16,725 nt of DNA, taken from contig DBVX01000026.1 of NCBI GenBank assembly GCA_002308815.1, positions 1,171-17,895 of the forward strand, in the 5' to 3' direction. The notes under the pieces were generated by a model that was not told the origin of the DNA, did no database searches, and was given only the letters and a program-made list of their open reading frames with translations. Position 1 is the first letter of the stretch, and each line of letters begins with the position of its first letter. This document shows positions 7,298-15,747 of this stretch, piece after piece. The translations under genes were made by a program, and so were the position numbers. The stretch is from Bacteroidales bacterium UBA1253. GTDB lineage: Bacteria; Bacteroidota; Bacteroidia; Bacteroidales; Paludibacteraceae.

Positions 7298-7593
7298 ATA
7301 CACAGAAAAAAGAACAACTTTTGAATTGTTCAGATTTCAACCAGTTGCTCGACACAGAGTACGGCAAGCGCGGTACGCCTGTGCGTGAGCAGTTTGAAGC
7401 CGAGGCAGAAGTTTTTGCCCTTGGCGAGTTGTTGCAGCAGCAGCGTAAATCCGCCGGTTTGACCCAACAACAGTTAGCCCGACAAGCAGGTTCTAACAAG
7501 AGTACCGTCTCTCGTATAGAGAGAGGCAACTTGAATGTGTCGCTTGATTCCATTTTCCGTATTTTTTCCGGCATGGGAAGAAAAGTAGCCATC
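7294..7593 (+). other. higA: HigA-like antitoxin domain (Xre helix-turn-helix) within the giant frame
   Basis: Residues 1-100 have the length and layout of a stand-alone Bacteroidales HigA: an N-terminal toxin-binding stretch with EYGKRGTPVREQFEAEAE, then LGELLQQQRKSAGLTQQQLA. HTH helices are about 57-66 (LTQQQLARQAG) and 68-78 (NKSTVSRIERG), followed by VSLDSIFRIFSGMGRKVAIS, where a normal antitoxin would end with a beta strand and a stop. Here the frame runs on into the hydrophobic core of a signal peptide. All parts needed for DNA and toxin binding appear present. Its ATG lies inside the toxin stop (ATGA). Confidence 0.83.
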
Positions 7594-10500
7594 TCGGTAC
7601 TCACTCTCACCCTCCTCCTCACCCTCGGCGTGGGGCAGATGTGGGCGAGTACAACTGCCACATTGTACTATTCCATTCCTGCAAGTACAGTTGGTTGCTA
7701 TACTGTAAAATGCTATTACAATTTTGGTTATAGTCAAACTGGGACTGTAGAAATGACAAAAGAAGGTTACAACGGAACGGATGTGGTATATTCCGTTACA
7801 GTAACTGCAGACCATGACAATGTGGACGATATGAAGTTTCAATTGTGGAATGGTGGTTCTTGGGTAAGCGAGAAACAAGTTTTGTCTGGCTGGGTAGCGT
7901 TAGACAAAAATGGTAAAATGTATAGTTATAGTTCAAACAGCTGGGGAACAAAGACAATGGATGCCTCTGGCTCCTATAAAATCTATTTTGTCAATAAAGA
8001 TAGTTGGAGTAGCCGATATACTTATGCCTATTATGCGGATTGCCATAACAACTGGAGTTGGCCAGGTCAATCTATGACAAGTGCAAGCAAAAAATATAAT
8101 GGTAAAGATATATATTACATTGATTTATCAAGTCGTTTCCCTAGTGTTATTTTTAATAACAACTCAGGTAGTGAGACCAGTTCTATCGCATGTTATTCCA
8201 ATCGAGGCAAAATGTATTATGATGGCAGTTTCATCACATTACAATATGATGTAACTCTCGATCAGCAAAGTGGTAGTGACGGAACAAGTTCGATTATTGC
8301 CACCTGCGGTTCCGCAATGCCAGGAAGCAAGACTGCGCCATCTCGTACAGGCTATACTTTTGGTGGTTATTATACAAGCACCGGAGGTGGTGGAACGAAA
8401 TACTACAATGCTGATATGACGAGTGCTGCCACATGGCCAAGTGATGGTAGCGGTCCGACCACGCTCTATGCAAAATGGACAGAGAATACTTATTCATTGA
8501 CATTTGCCAATGATGGTCACGGAACGGTGGCAGTAGGAGGCGCAAGTGTTTCATCCGGTAGCTCGGCAACGGTAAACTATCACACCACAAAAACTTTGGT
8601 GGCAACTCCTGCTACAGGTTACAATTTCAACAACTGGACTTTGTCCGGAACAAATACAGGTGCTGTTACTATCGGCAGCACGACTACTGCTTCCACCACT
8701 ATCAAAGCAACAGCCACCGGTGCAACGGTTACGGCTAATTTTGCTGCAAATACTACCACAATCACTTTGAATAAGGGTGATCACGGTGCAGCAAATCAAA
8801 CGGCTACGGTAAATTATGACGCGACAGCACTGACAAGTATCACCGCTGTGTCGCCATCCGGTATGTATGAACTTACAGGTTATTATACTTCATCTGATGT
8901 GAAAGTGCTGAATGCTGATGGCTCATTTGCCGGAAGCAATGTAACAGGCTATATCACCTCCGACAAATGGTCTAACGCCTCTTCGGCAGTTACCTTGTAT
9001 GCACATTGGGATGCTGTTTCTACTTATACAGTTAGTTACAGTGCCGGTGGAGGTTCGGGTTCGATGTCTTCGAACACGGGTATTACCAGCGGAGGAAGTC
9101 AGACTATTTCGACGAATAGTTTCACACGCTCGGGTTATACGTTCTCTCACTGGACAGCCGATGTTGCCGTGACAGCGAATAGCAAATCTGTCGCAGCAGG
9201 TGGAACGATTGCAGCAGGTGCTACGTTGTCGAATATCACCTCGAATATTGCTTTGACTGCTAACTGGATCGAGAATGACTACACCGTAACAGTAACGGCA
9301 GGTTCAAACGGTTCGGTAGCGAGCGGAAGCGTAACAGGTCACAAGGATACGAAAGTTACTTTGCCGACGGCGACAGCTAATACGGGTTATCATTTTGACA
9401 CATGGACGACTACAACCGGTTCGGTAACTTACGACAATAAGACCAGTGCCAGCACAGCACAAGTATATGGTTTGTCTGCGGATGCTACCGTACGAGCTGA
9501 CTTTGCTGCCAACACATATAGCGTTGTCTTCAATGCGAACGGAGGTACGGGAAGCATGAGCAATGAAGCGTTTACGTATGACGCTTCAGCAAAAGCGTTG
9601 ACCTCCAACTCGTTTAGTAAATCCGGATATACGTTCGTCGGATGGGCAACGTCTGCTGCTCGTGCCAATGCTATGAACATTGACTACACCAACGGGCAGA
9701 GCGTACAGAACTTAACGAGTACCAACGGCGGAACATTCAACCTCTACGCGGTTTGGGCAAAGAAATACTACATTGGTGGACGTTTCCAACACGACTGGGA
9801 AGATGGAACTACTACCACGAATGAGATGACATACGATGCTACAACGGGCTACTATAAGTTTGAGACCAACAAGACCGTGAACGAACTGTCCGTTCAATGG
9901 CATAATGTTTCAGGAGATTATTATGCTAACCAGGTATTCTTTATTCATACAGGAAATGGTAAGACGGGTAGCAGTAGCAATCCGTTCTACACGACTCCAA
10001 ACGAAGACGGAGCTGGACTGAACTTTGAAACCAGCAATTCGTACGCTAATGCACTTGTTTTAGCGAATCAAGAAACGACTTGGGGAGAAATCGTAACTAA
10101 CCGTTTGGTTCAGTTCTCCAATACCGACAACCTTTCATCGAATGTCATCGTTTGGTGGGATCCGGCAAATAAAAAGGTATGGTATACGGCTACGGAAAGT
10201 CTGAACACCAATTACTACCTGCTCGGTTTCGGTACGGGTAATTGGTCAGAAACAGATGCTCGTCGTTTCACTGTAGCTTCTTTGAACGCTACCACGGCTA
10301 CGGTAACAGTATCCTTGACGGCTAAGACTTATACCGGAGGTGATAATGAGGATGGTTTCAAGGTAAAGAATGGAAGTAATTACTATGGTAATACGGGTAC
10401 TATGACCCGTGCGAATTGCTCGAATTGGTCTTTTACTACAGGTAGCAATAACAACTGCGGTATTCCAGCCGATATGGCAGGTACCTATACCTTCACGCTC

Positions 10501-13500
10501 AATTTGAGTACAATGCAAGTTAGTGCAACCTATCCGACCGAGTCAGGTTTCACGGTAACGACTACATCCTCGGCAGGTGGTTCGGCAGATGCTGCTTCCT
10601 ATACCGCTTATGAATTCACCACAACCGCTATCTCGGCCACACCGAGCACCGGCTATTACTTCACCGGTTGGGAGGCGACAAGTGGCTCAGTTGATTTTGC
10701 TGATGCTTCTTCGGCAAGCACTACCATCAACGGCGTGACTGCGGCTGCAACCATCAGAGCCAATTTCGCTCCGATGTGGGTGATAGCGGGTGGCGACAGC
10801 CAGAACGGCGAAAACGGCGATGACGTTATGGGCAACTGGAGTACGTCAGCCAACCAGATAGTCAACATCGGTACCAATGCCAACAGCAAAGATACCGGCT
10901 ATGTGGAGATAACTCTGCCTGCCAACACCACTTTCTACTTCAAAGTGAAGGATGTAAGTCTGGCTGCTAATGCAGGTTGGTACGGAAACAGCAACTCTAC
11001 ACAGTATATGACTTATGCTGCTAATAATATGCAGCCTTGGACATTCGGTACAGACGGAAGCAATACAGCTAACTGCGGTATCACTACCGCCGGTGCAGGC
11101 ACTTACAAGTTCGCTTGGAACATCACCGACAAGAAAGTGTCTGTTCATTTTCCGACCTCCTACACCGTTACCTTTGGTTACGGCACGGGCGGCAGCGAAG
11201 TAACGGCTACCGTAGAGGATGCCACTACTATTACCAGTGGTCAGTATGCAGCCGCAGGCAAGGACATCACCTTCACGCAGACACCTTCTACCGGCTACAC
11301 CTTCAAGGGCTGGTACACCACCTCTGACGGCAACTCTGCCGTTACAGGTATGGGAACGAGCGATGCTGTATATGACGACATAGCAGCCAATATCAATGTA
11401 TATGCGCAATATACCGAGGATATGCACACGGTGACTGTTACTGCAGGCGAACATGGCAGCATCACCACCCCCGCAGGCGGTTCGGGTTCGACTGTCAGCG
11501 CAGGTATTGCGACCGGAGCGGCTATAGTGGCAGCGGTAGCGGATTATGGTTACTATTTCCAAGGTTGGACAGTAGAAAGCGGTTCGGCTACATTTGCCAA
11601 TGCATCCGCTCTCAGCACCACCGTCTATGCCACAGCAGATGCCACCATTAAGGCTAACTTCGTATCACACTGGACCATAGCCGGAGGTAACAGCGGAGAC
11701 CCTGACGGAGCGGATGCAATGGGTGACTGGAGTACTGTGGCTAACGGTATAGACAATTTCGAGGAAGTGAACAGCGAATGGATAGGTTATGTGGATATAG
11801 ACCTTCCTGCCAATACCACTTTCTATTTCAAGGTGCGTGACCTCTATGATGGCTCGGCTTGGTATGGTAACACCGGCGAGATGACCATAGACAACAGTAC
11901 TGGGTGGTTGATGACACTCCAAACATCAAACTGCAGTATCACCACCGCTGGTAAGGGCACATACCGCTTCACTTGGAACGAGACCACCAAGCATCTGACC
12001 GTCACATACCCGACCTCATACACTGTTTCATACAGCGTTTACACTTTCCTCGGCAATGACGAGAGCAACAGCGAATCCACCACAGGCGGTAGTATCTCAT
12101 CCGTTGTGGACGGAGACGCTATAGCCCTGACATCTGGCAAGTATGTGGTCAGCGGCGGAACGGCTGTGTTCACGCACGCAGCAGCTGCCACCAACTACCA
12201 TTTCGCAGGCTGGTACAGCGATGCCGCTTGTGAGACGGCATACGTGGACGGCGAAGGCGACGCGGCAATAACGGACGAAGTGCTGACACTCACTGTCTCC
12301 GGCAACAAGACCGTTTATGCCAAGTTCGCGGAGACCATGACCACCGTGAACATCGCTCACAATGCTCACGGTCACGTGGAATTAGGCGGCGAAACTGTAA
12401 CATCTGCGACAGCAGGTGTCTATACCACACGCACTATCACTGCCGTGCCTGACGCAGGCTGGTACTTCGCCGGTTGGACTGTTTCTGATGGCGCGGATTG
12501 CAATGTGGCAAGCACCGACGGAAGAAATGACAATGAACCTTCATCCACCACACTTAGCGGTTTGGGTATCGGCACAACGGGTACGGTGACAGCCAACTTC
12601 GTGGAGAACGACAAGGTTTATTTCCGCAACTGGAACGATGATGCCGACGCGCCGTTGTGGGAGAATGTGTATGTTTATTTCAACATATCGTTTGAAGACG
12701 ATTGTGCGAAGTCCTCAACCAACAGCAGTTACATCGTGCAGATGACGCAGATTGGCGAGAGCAATGTCTATTGGGCATACGTGCCGCGCGCCGTCTATAA
12801 TGTGGCGAATATAGCGTTCAGCAATCATGAGTTTGGCACCAATTACAAGTTCTATCAGCACGAGGCTGTCAAGAGGGGTGACTACAACCGTGCGTTGAGT
12901 ATGTTTGTGCCTCGTCATTCCGACACCGAGGAATTGAACAAAACAAACTATTACAAAGGCTACTGGAAACACTACGGTCTGAAAGCCGGTTCGGATGCAG
13001 GATACCGTATTGAGCGCTATAACGGCAGTACGTATGAGCAGCCTTCCGATAATGGAGGTGACCGTGTCAAGTTCCTCGTGGTGAATGACAACACCATTGA
13101 ATACCAGTTGCGTGTGGATAATCAGGAGGAAGGGCATAACAATTATATGATATACAGTGAAGCCGGAATCCATTACATCACATTCGACGGCAGTCCCGTC
13201 GTGACAGGTTATACCGTTACCACTGCCAACCACTCGGACATCGGTCTGACAGAATACACTTCGGGCTCGCCTCGCTTCTATATCACGCCTACCTCCGAGG
13301 GTGTCTATAAACTGGTCATCGACATGTCACATGATATGATGCGTCTCAGCGTCATCTATCCGGTGGCGGTGGGCGACTATATGCTGGTACACAACTACAA
13401 CGATGGAAGCGCGAAAATATCCCGTTCGGATATTATCAAGCCTGACGAGGTGGCAAGCAGGTTGTATTCGATGTATATCGACAACATAACCGCTCATACG

Positions 13501-15738
13501 AAATCGTTGAAGCTTAAGAAATGCACGGCTCTTACTGAAGGTGTTCCCGTTTGGAGTGCAGGTGAGGATGTCAGCATGTCAGGCTTCAAGGCCGACACGG
13601 CGGGAGTCTTCCAGTTCAATGTCGCCATTGCTGCGGACAACGCCACTTTGAGTGATATTGCGACATACCACGGCAACTACTACATCAAGACCGACTGTGC
13701 CGACGGTGGATGGACTGCCTACAAGAGCAATATCTTGGAGCACAACTCTTCCACGTTCAGCGCGTCCGACCCCAAGACGTATGACTACTATTTCTGCAGA
13801 TGGGTGGAGAGTGATATGTATGATGGCGATAACAATACGAACTTCAATGTCAAGTGCGTCGTTGCCAATGACTACAATAATGCGTTAAGTGACACATTGA
13901 CCGGAGACGCCATTATCGGTGTGAATAATGATGTGTTGCCGTATAATGCGAATGTGCGCTTCTCGTACAATAGTGTTACCAATGAACTCCGGCGGGCATA
14001 TATCAATGGTGCGACTGACTGGCAGGAGAGTTTCCTGCGTATTTCCGCAGGTGATGCGAGCCAGATTCGGAGCAAATATACACATACGGCATACTCGGGC
14101 AACGACACCACGCTGACGGATAAGAACAACTGGATTTACCAGTTGGATTTGGAGGCTCACACCAATGCCCGTGTGAAACTGACAGCCAACTATCGTTTCA
14201 ACAGTACTGACCACGAACAGTATTTCAAGGGTAATTCTGGTGATTATACCGATGCGAATACTGAACAGATTATCCAGGGTACAAGTGCAGACACATGGTT
14301 CCCATTGCGCGTTGTATATGACTTCAAGATAGACAAACTCATCGCAGGTTACCTGCCGGGCAATACCAACGTGACATCCTCTGAAGCCATCTACAGCGAT
14401 GTGCTTATCATCCGCAACGGTCAAGGGGATGGCACCCAACTGACTTTTAGCACTGGTAAGGAACTTTCCAATGTCAAGACTGTCTATGGCGTGATGGAGT
14501 TCAACAAGTCCGATATTCAGAACACGGGTCTGTCACGCTATACTCGCAACACCTATTGGGTCAGCTTCCCGTTTGACGTGCGTCTGGATCAGGTTACTGG
14601 CTTTGGCGACTACGGCAAGGAGTGGATCATCCAGTACTATGACGGCGCGACCCGTGCTGAAAAAGGCGCATGGAAAGACTCGCCCAACTTCTGGACGTAT
14701 GTCATGCCGTCCGAGCGTAATGCCGGCTTCGTGATGAAGGCCAACGAGGGATACCTTGTCTCGCTCAGTCTGAACAATATGACTCCGAATGACTTCTGGA
14801 AGAACGGCGTGACCACTGTCTCGCTTTACTTCCCGAGCAAAGACCCCGTCGAAACCATCAACGGCACATTGCCGTCTGCTGCCAGTTACGTGGTACCTGA
14901 GCACCCTTGCACCATAGAGCGCGACGGACGCTATTTCAAGGATGCCAACTGGAACATCATCGGTGTGCCGTCCTACGCCAACCTCACGCGCGGTGTTCAG
15001 GAAGAGGTGACCATAAACGGAAACAGTGTGTCTTTCCTCTATAGGCACAATACAGGTAACAACCACATGGAAGTGCAGAGCTTGTCCGGCAGTTTCACCT
15101 TCGGTGTGATGAAGTCATATATGGTGCAGTATGCGGGTACCATCGACTGGACCAGTACCATCCCGTCAGAGGTGGCAGCCCGCCGTGCGCCGGAATCGGA
15201 CAACAAGACGCTTGACCTGCAGATATTGGACGGCGAAGGACAGTTGATTGACCGCGCTTTCGTTCGCTTCAGCGACGAGAGTACCGACGGACTGGATCTG
15301 AACAAGGATCTCTACAAGTTCTTCAACGAGGGCGGCAATGTCTATACGCTCTGTAGCGATGTCGAGCTGGCAGCGCAGATTCTCCCGCTCGGCGAAGGGA
15401 CTTTGTCCATCCCCGTGGGTGTCAAAGCCGACGGCAATACGACCGTTGAATTCGCTATGCCGGAAGGAACGGAAGGTATGGAGGTTTATCTCTACGACAA
15501 GCAGGACGGAACCTATACCAACCTGCTCACCTCGACCCGTCAGGTCACTCTGAACGAAGGCAAGACCAACGACCGCTTCATCCTTATGGTGAAGGAGGCA
15601 AAGATGCCCACCGCTGTCATCAGCACGGAGCAGGATGCGGAGAATACCGTCAAGTACCTCCGGAACGGACACCTCTTCATTAAGCGTGGCGGTCGCCTCT
15701 ACAATGCGGAGGGCAAACTCGTGAACAATGTCAAATAA
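7294..15738 (+). CDS. Giant fusion: HigA/Xre antitoxin, then signal peptide, then modular InlB-repeat/CBM surface protein
   Basis: One uninterrupted frame of 2,814 residues. Residues 1-100 are a complete HigA-like antitoxin with a helix-turn-helix. Residues 94-118 form a Sec signal peptide ending GQMWA, so the remainder is exported. Then, approximately: an unassigned module (119-222), a CBM26-like starch-binding module (229-300), Listeria-Bacteroides repeats alternating with divergent InlB B-repeat modules (318-820, with WxxxW/F and AxF endings such as LYAKW, LTANW, VTANF, LYAVW), CBM-like modules (825-1085), a duplicated block of about 300 residues (1161-1770), an unassigned 600-residue region, a conserved Bacteroidales C-terminal region from about 2370 (VLIIRNGQGDG, YWVSFPFDV, WIIQYYDG) and a short sorting-like tail (2787-2814). 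Expected to be a cell-surface glycan-binding or adhesive protein. Internal ATG 7573 could yield only the secreted form. Frame is certain; the joint function is inference. Confidence 0.88.
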   Translation: MNTQKKEQLLNCSDFNQLLDTEYGKRGTPVREQFEAEAEVFALGELLQQQRKSAGLTQQQLARQAGSNKSTVSRIERGNLNVSLDSIFRIFSGMGRKVAISVLTLTLLLTLGVGQMWASTTATLYYSIPASTVGCYTVKCYYNFGYSQTGTVEMTKEGYNGTDVVYSVTVTADHDNVDDMKFQLWNGGSWVSEKQVLSGWVALDKNGKMYSYSSNSWGTKTMDASGSYKIYFVNKDSWSSRYTYAYYADCHNNWSWPGQSMTSASKKYNGKDIYYIDLSSRFPSVIFNNNSGSETSSIACYSNRGKMYYDGSFITLQYDVTLDQQSGSDGTSSIIATCGSAMPGSKTAPSRTGYTFGGYYTSTGGGGTKYYNADMTSAATWPSDGSGPTTLYAKWTENTYSLTFANDGHGTVAVGGASVSSGSSATVNYHTTKTLVATPATGYNFNNWTLSGTNTGAVTIGSTTTASTTIKATATGATVTANFAANTTTITLNKGDHGAANQTATVNYDATALTSITAVSPSGMYELTGYYTSSDVKVLNADGSFAGSNVTGYITSDKWSNASSAVTLYAHWDAVSTYTVSYSAGGGSGSMSSNTGITSGGSQTISTNSFTRSGYTFSHWTADVAVTANSKSVAAGGTIAAGATLSNITSNIALTANWIENDYTVTVTAGSNGSVASGSVTGHKDTKVTLPTATANTGYHFDTWTTTTGSVTYDNKTSASTAQVYGLSADATVRADFAANTYSVVFNANGGTGSMSNEAFTYDASAKALTSNSFSKSGYTFVGWATSAARANAMNIDYTNGQSVQNLTSTNGGTFNLYAVWAKKYYIGGRFQHDWEDGTTTTNEMTYDATTGYYKFETNKTVNELSVQWHNVSGDYYANQVFFIHTGNGKTGSSSNPFYTTPNEDGAGLNFETSNSYANALVLANQETTWGEIVTNRLVQFSNTDNLSSNVIVWWDPANKKVWYTATESLNTNYYLLGFGTGNWSETDARRFTVASLNATTATVTVSLTAKTYTGGDNEDGFKVKNGSNYYGNTGTMTRANCSNWSFTTGSNNNCGIPADMAGTYTFTLNLSTMQVSATYPTESGFTVTTTSSAGGSADAASYTAYEFTTTAISATPSTGYYFTGWEATSGSVDFADASSASTTINGVTAAATIRANFAPMWVIAGGDSQNGENGDDVMGNWSTSANQIVNIGTNANSKDTGYVEITLPANTTFYFKVKDVSLAANAGWYGNSNSTQYMTYAANNMQPWTFGTDGSNTANCGITTAGAGTYKFAWNITDKKVSVHFPTSYTVTFGYGTGGSEVTATVEDATTITSGQYAAAGKDITFTQTPSTGYTFKGWYTTSDGNSAVTGMGTSDAVYDDIAANINVYAQYTEDMHTVTVTAGEHGSITTPAGGSGSTVSAGIATGAAIVAAVADYGYYFQGWTVESGSATFANASALSTTVYATADATIKANFVSHWTIAGGNSGDPDGADAMGDWSTVANGIDNFEEVNSEWIGYVDIDLPANTTFYFKVRDLYDGSAWYGNTGEMTIDNSTGWLMTLQTSNCSITTAGKGTYRFTWNETTKHLTVTYPTSYTVSYSVYTFLGNDESNSESTTGGSISSVVDGDAIALTSGKYVVSGGTAVFTHAAAATNYHFAGWYSDAACETAYVDGEGDAAITDEVLTLTVSGNKTVYAKFAETMTTVNIAHNAHGHVELGGETVTSATAGVYTTRTITAVPDAGWYFAGWTVSDGADCNVASTDGRNDNEPSSTTLSGLGIGTTGTVTANFVENDKVYFRNWNDDADAPLWENVYVYFNISFEDDCAKSSTNSSYIVQMTQIGESNVYWAYVPRAVYNVANIAFSNHEFGTNYKFYQHEAVKRGDYNRALSMFVPRHSDTEELNKTNYYKGYWKHYGLKAGSDAGYRIERYNGSTYEQPSDNGGDRVKFLVVNDNTIEYQLRVDNQEEGHNNYMIYSEAGIHYITFDGSPVVTGYTVTTANHSDIGLTEYTSGSPRFYITPTSEGVYKLVIDMSHDMMRLSVIYPVAVGDYMLVHNYNDGSAKISRSDIIKPDEVASRLYSMYIDNITAHTKSLKLKKCTALTEGVPVWSAGEDVSMSGFKADTAGVFQFNVAIAADNATLSDIATYHGNYYIKTDCADGGWTAYKSNILEHNSSTFSASDPKTYDYYFCRWVESDMYDGDNNTNFNVKCVVANDYNNALSDTLTGDAIIGVNNDVLPYNANVRFSYNSVTNELRRAYINGATDWQESFLRISAGDASQIRSKYTHTAYSGNDTTLTDKNNWIYQLDLEAHTNARVKLTANYRFNSTDHEQYFKGNSGDYTDANTEQIIQGTSADTWFPLRVVYDFKIDKLIAGYLPGNTNVTSSEAIYSDVLIIRNGQGDGTQLTFSTGKELSNVKTVYGVMEFNKSDIQNTGLSRYTRNTYWVSFPFDVRLDQVTGFGDYGKEWIIQYYDGATRAEKGAWKDSPNFWTYVMPSERNAGFVMKANEGYLVSLSLNNMTPNDFWKNGVTTVSLYFPSKDPVETINGTLPSAASYVVPEHPCTIERDGRYFKDANWNIIGVPSYANLTRGVQEEVTINGNSVSFLYRHNTGNNHMEVQSLSGSFTFGVMKSYMVQYAGTIDWTSTIPSEVAARRAPESDNKTLDLQILDGEGQLIDRAFVRFSDESTDGLDLNKDLYKFFNEGGNVYTLCSDVELAAQILPLGEGTLSIPVGVKADGNTTVEFAMPEGTEGMEVYLYDKQDGTYTNLLTSTRQVTLNEGKTNDRFILMVKEAKMPTAVISTEQDAENTVKYLRNGHLFIKRGGRLYNAEGKLVNNVK
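7573..7647 (+). other. Sec signal peptide shared with the antitoxin C terminus, with internal ATG
   Basis: Residues 94-118: MGRKVAIS then VLTLTLLLTLGVGQMWA. Taken alone from the ATG at 7573 this is a textbook 25-residue signal peptide: basic n-region (R, K), hydrophobic core, and cleavage after A118 before STTATLYY. The same MGRKVAIS also fits the last strand of a HigA antitoxin, so the two elements overlap rather than being joined by a linker. No Shine-Dalgarno precedes 7573, but initiation in Bacteroidota rarely depends on one and the preceding bases are T-rich. Confidence 0.7.
7615..7645 (+). repeat. Right copy of 31-bp direct repeat (signal-peptide DNA)
   Basis: In frame in the giant gene, encoding LLTLGVGQMW. 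Matches 6876-6906 (28 of 31), 739 bases away; the mismatches are one F/L codon change and two silent changes. Confidence 0.85.
7978..8190 (+). other. CBM26-like starch-binding module in the giant protein
   Basis: Residues about 229-300 show the pattern of starch-binding module 26: KIYFVNKDSWSSRYTYAYY, then WSWPGQSM, a central DIYYIDLSS, and VIFNNNSGSETSSI. The aromatic residues around WSS, YAYY and WPG are those usually involved in alpha-glucan contact in this family. This suggests that the exported protein binds starch- or glycogen-like glycans. Assigned from memory of the family pattern. Confidence 0.6.
10774..12603 (+). repeat. Tandem duplication of a roughly 300-residue block in the giant protein
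   Basis: Unit 1 (10774 to about 11667) and unit 2 (11668 to about 12603) share the same order: a CBM-like module starting MWVIAGG / HWTIAGG, with MGNWST / MGDWST, LPANTTFYFKV in both, and a T(A/S)YTV start for the next module; then a Listeria-Bacteroides repeat; then a divergent InlB repeat ending TIKANF / TVTANF. The DNA is diverged, so the duplication is old. A third, weaker relative (YYLLGFGTGNW) precedes it at about 10213-10770. Confidence 0.72.
15652..15735 (+). other. C-terminal sorting-like tail of the giant protein
   Basis: The last 28 residues begin KYLRNGHLFIKRGGRLY and continue NAEGKLV. This pattern, a G-hydrophobic-IxR-GGxxY-N-xxG motif, caps many very large secreted Bacteroidales proteins and resembles the first half of type IX secretion (T9SS) type A signals, but it lacks the usual final GxYxxK strand. 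Whether it directs T9SS export is unproven. Confidence 0.45.
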
Positions 15739-15747
15739 TCTAATCCG

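Noticed and set aside
7421..7437. Sigma-54-like sequence TTGGCGAG...TTGCAG within the antitoxin coding part
   Set aside because: Spacing between GG and GC is 9 rather than 10 bases, the -24 element is imperfect, and it lies in conserved coding sequence.
7560..7650. The antitoxin-signal peptide fusion as a sequencing frameshift artefact
   Set aside because: Antitoxin strand and signal peptide are both intact in the same frame with no homopolymer at the join, though a T-run at 7562-7567 is nearby; kept as a finding with read checking advised.
10846..11562. Long antisense open frame of about 238 codons opposite the giant gene
   Set aside because: Low-complexity, Cys/Ser/Ile-rich translation mirroring the Thr/Gly/Ala-rich sense repeats; no family pattern, start or promoter seen.
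15739..15747. Terminator after the giant gene
   Set aside because: Only nine bases separate it from the next gene and no hairpin is present.
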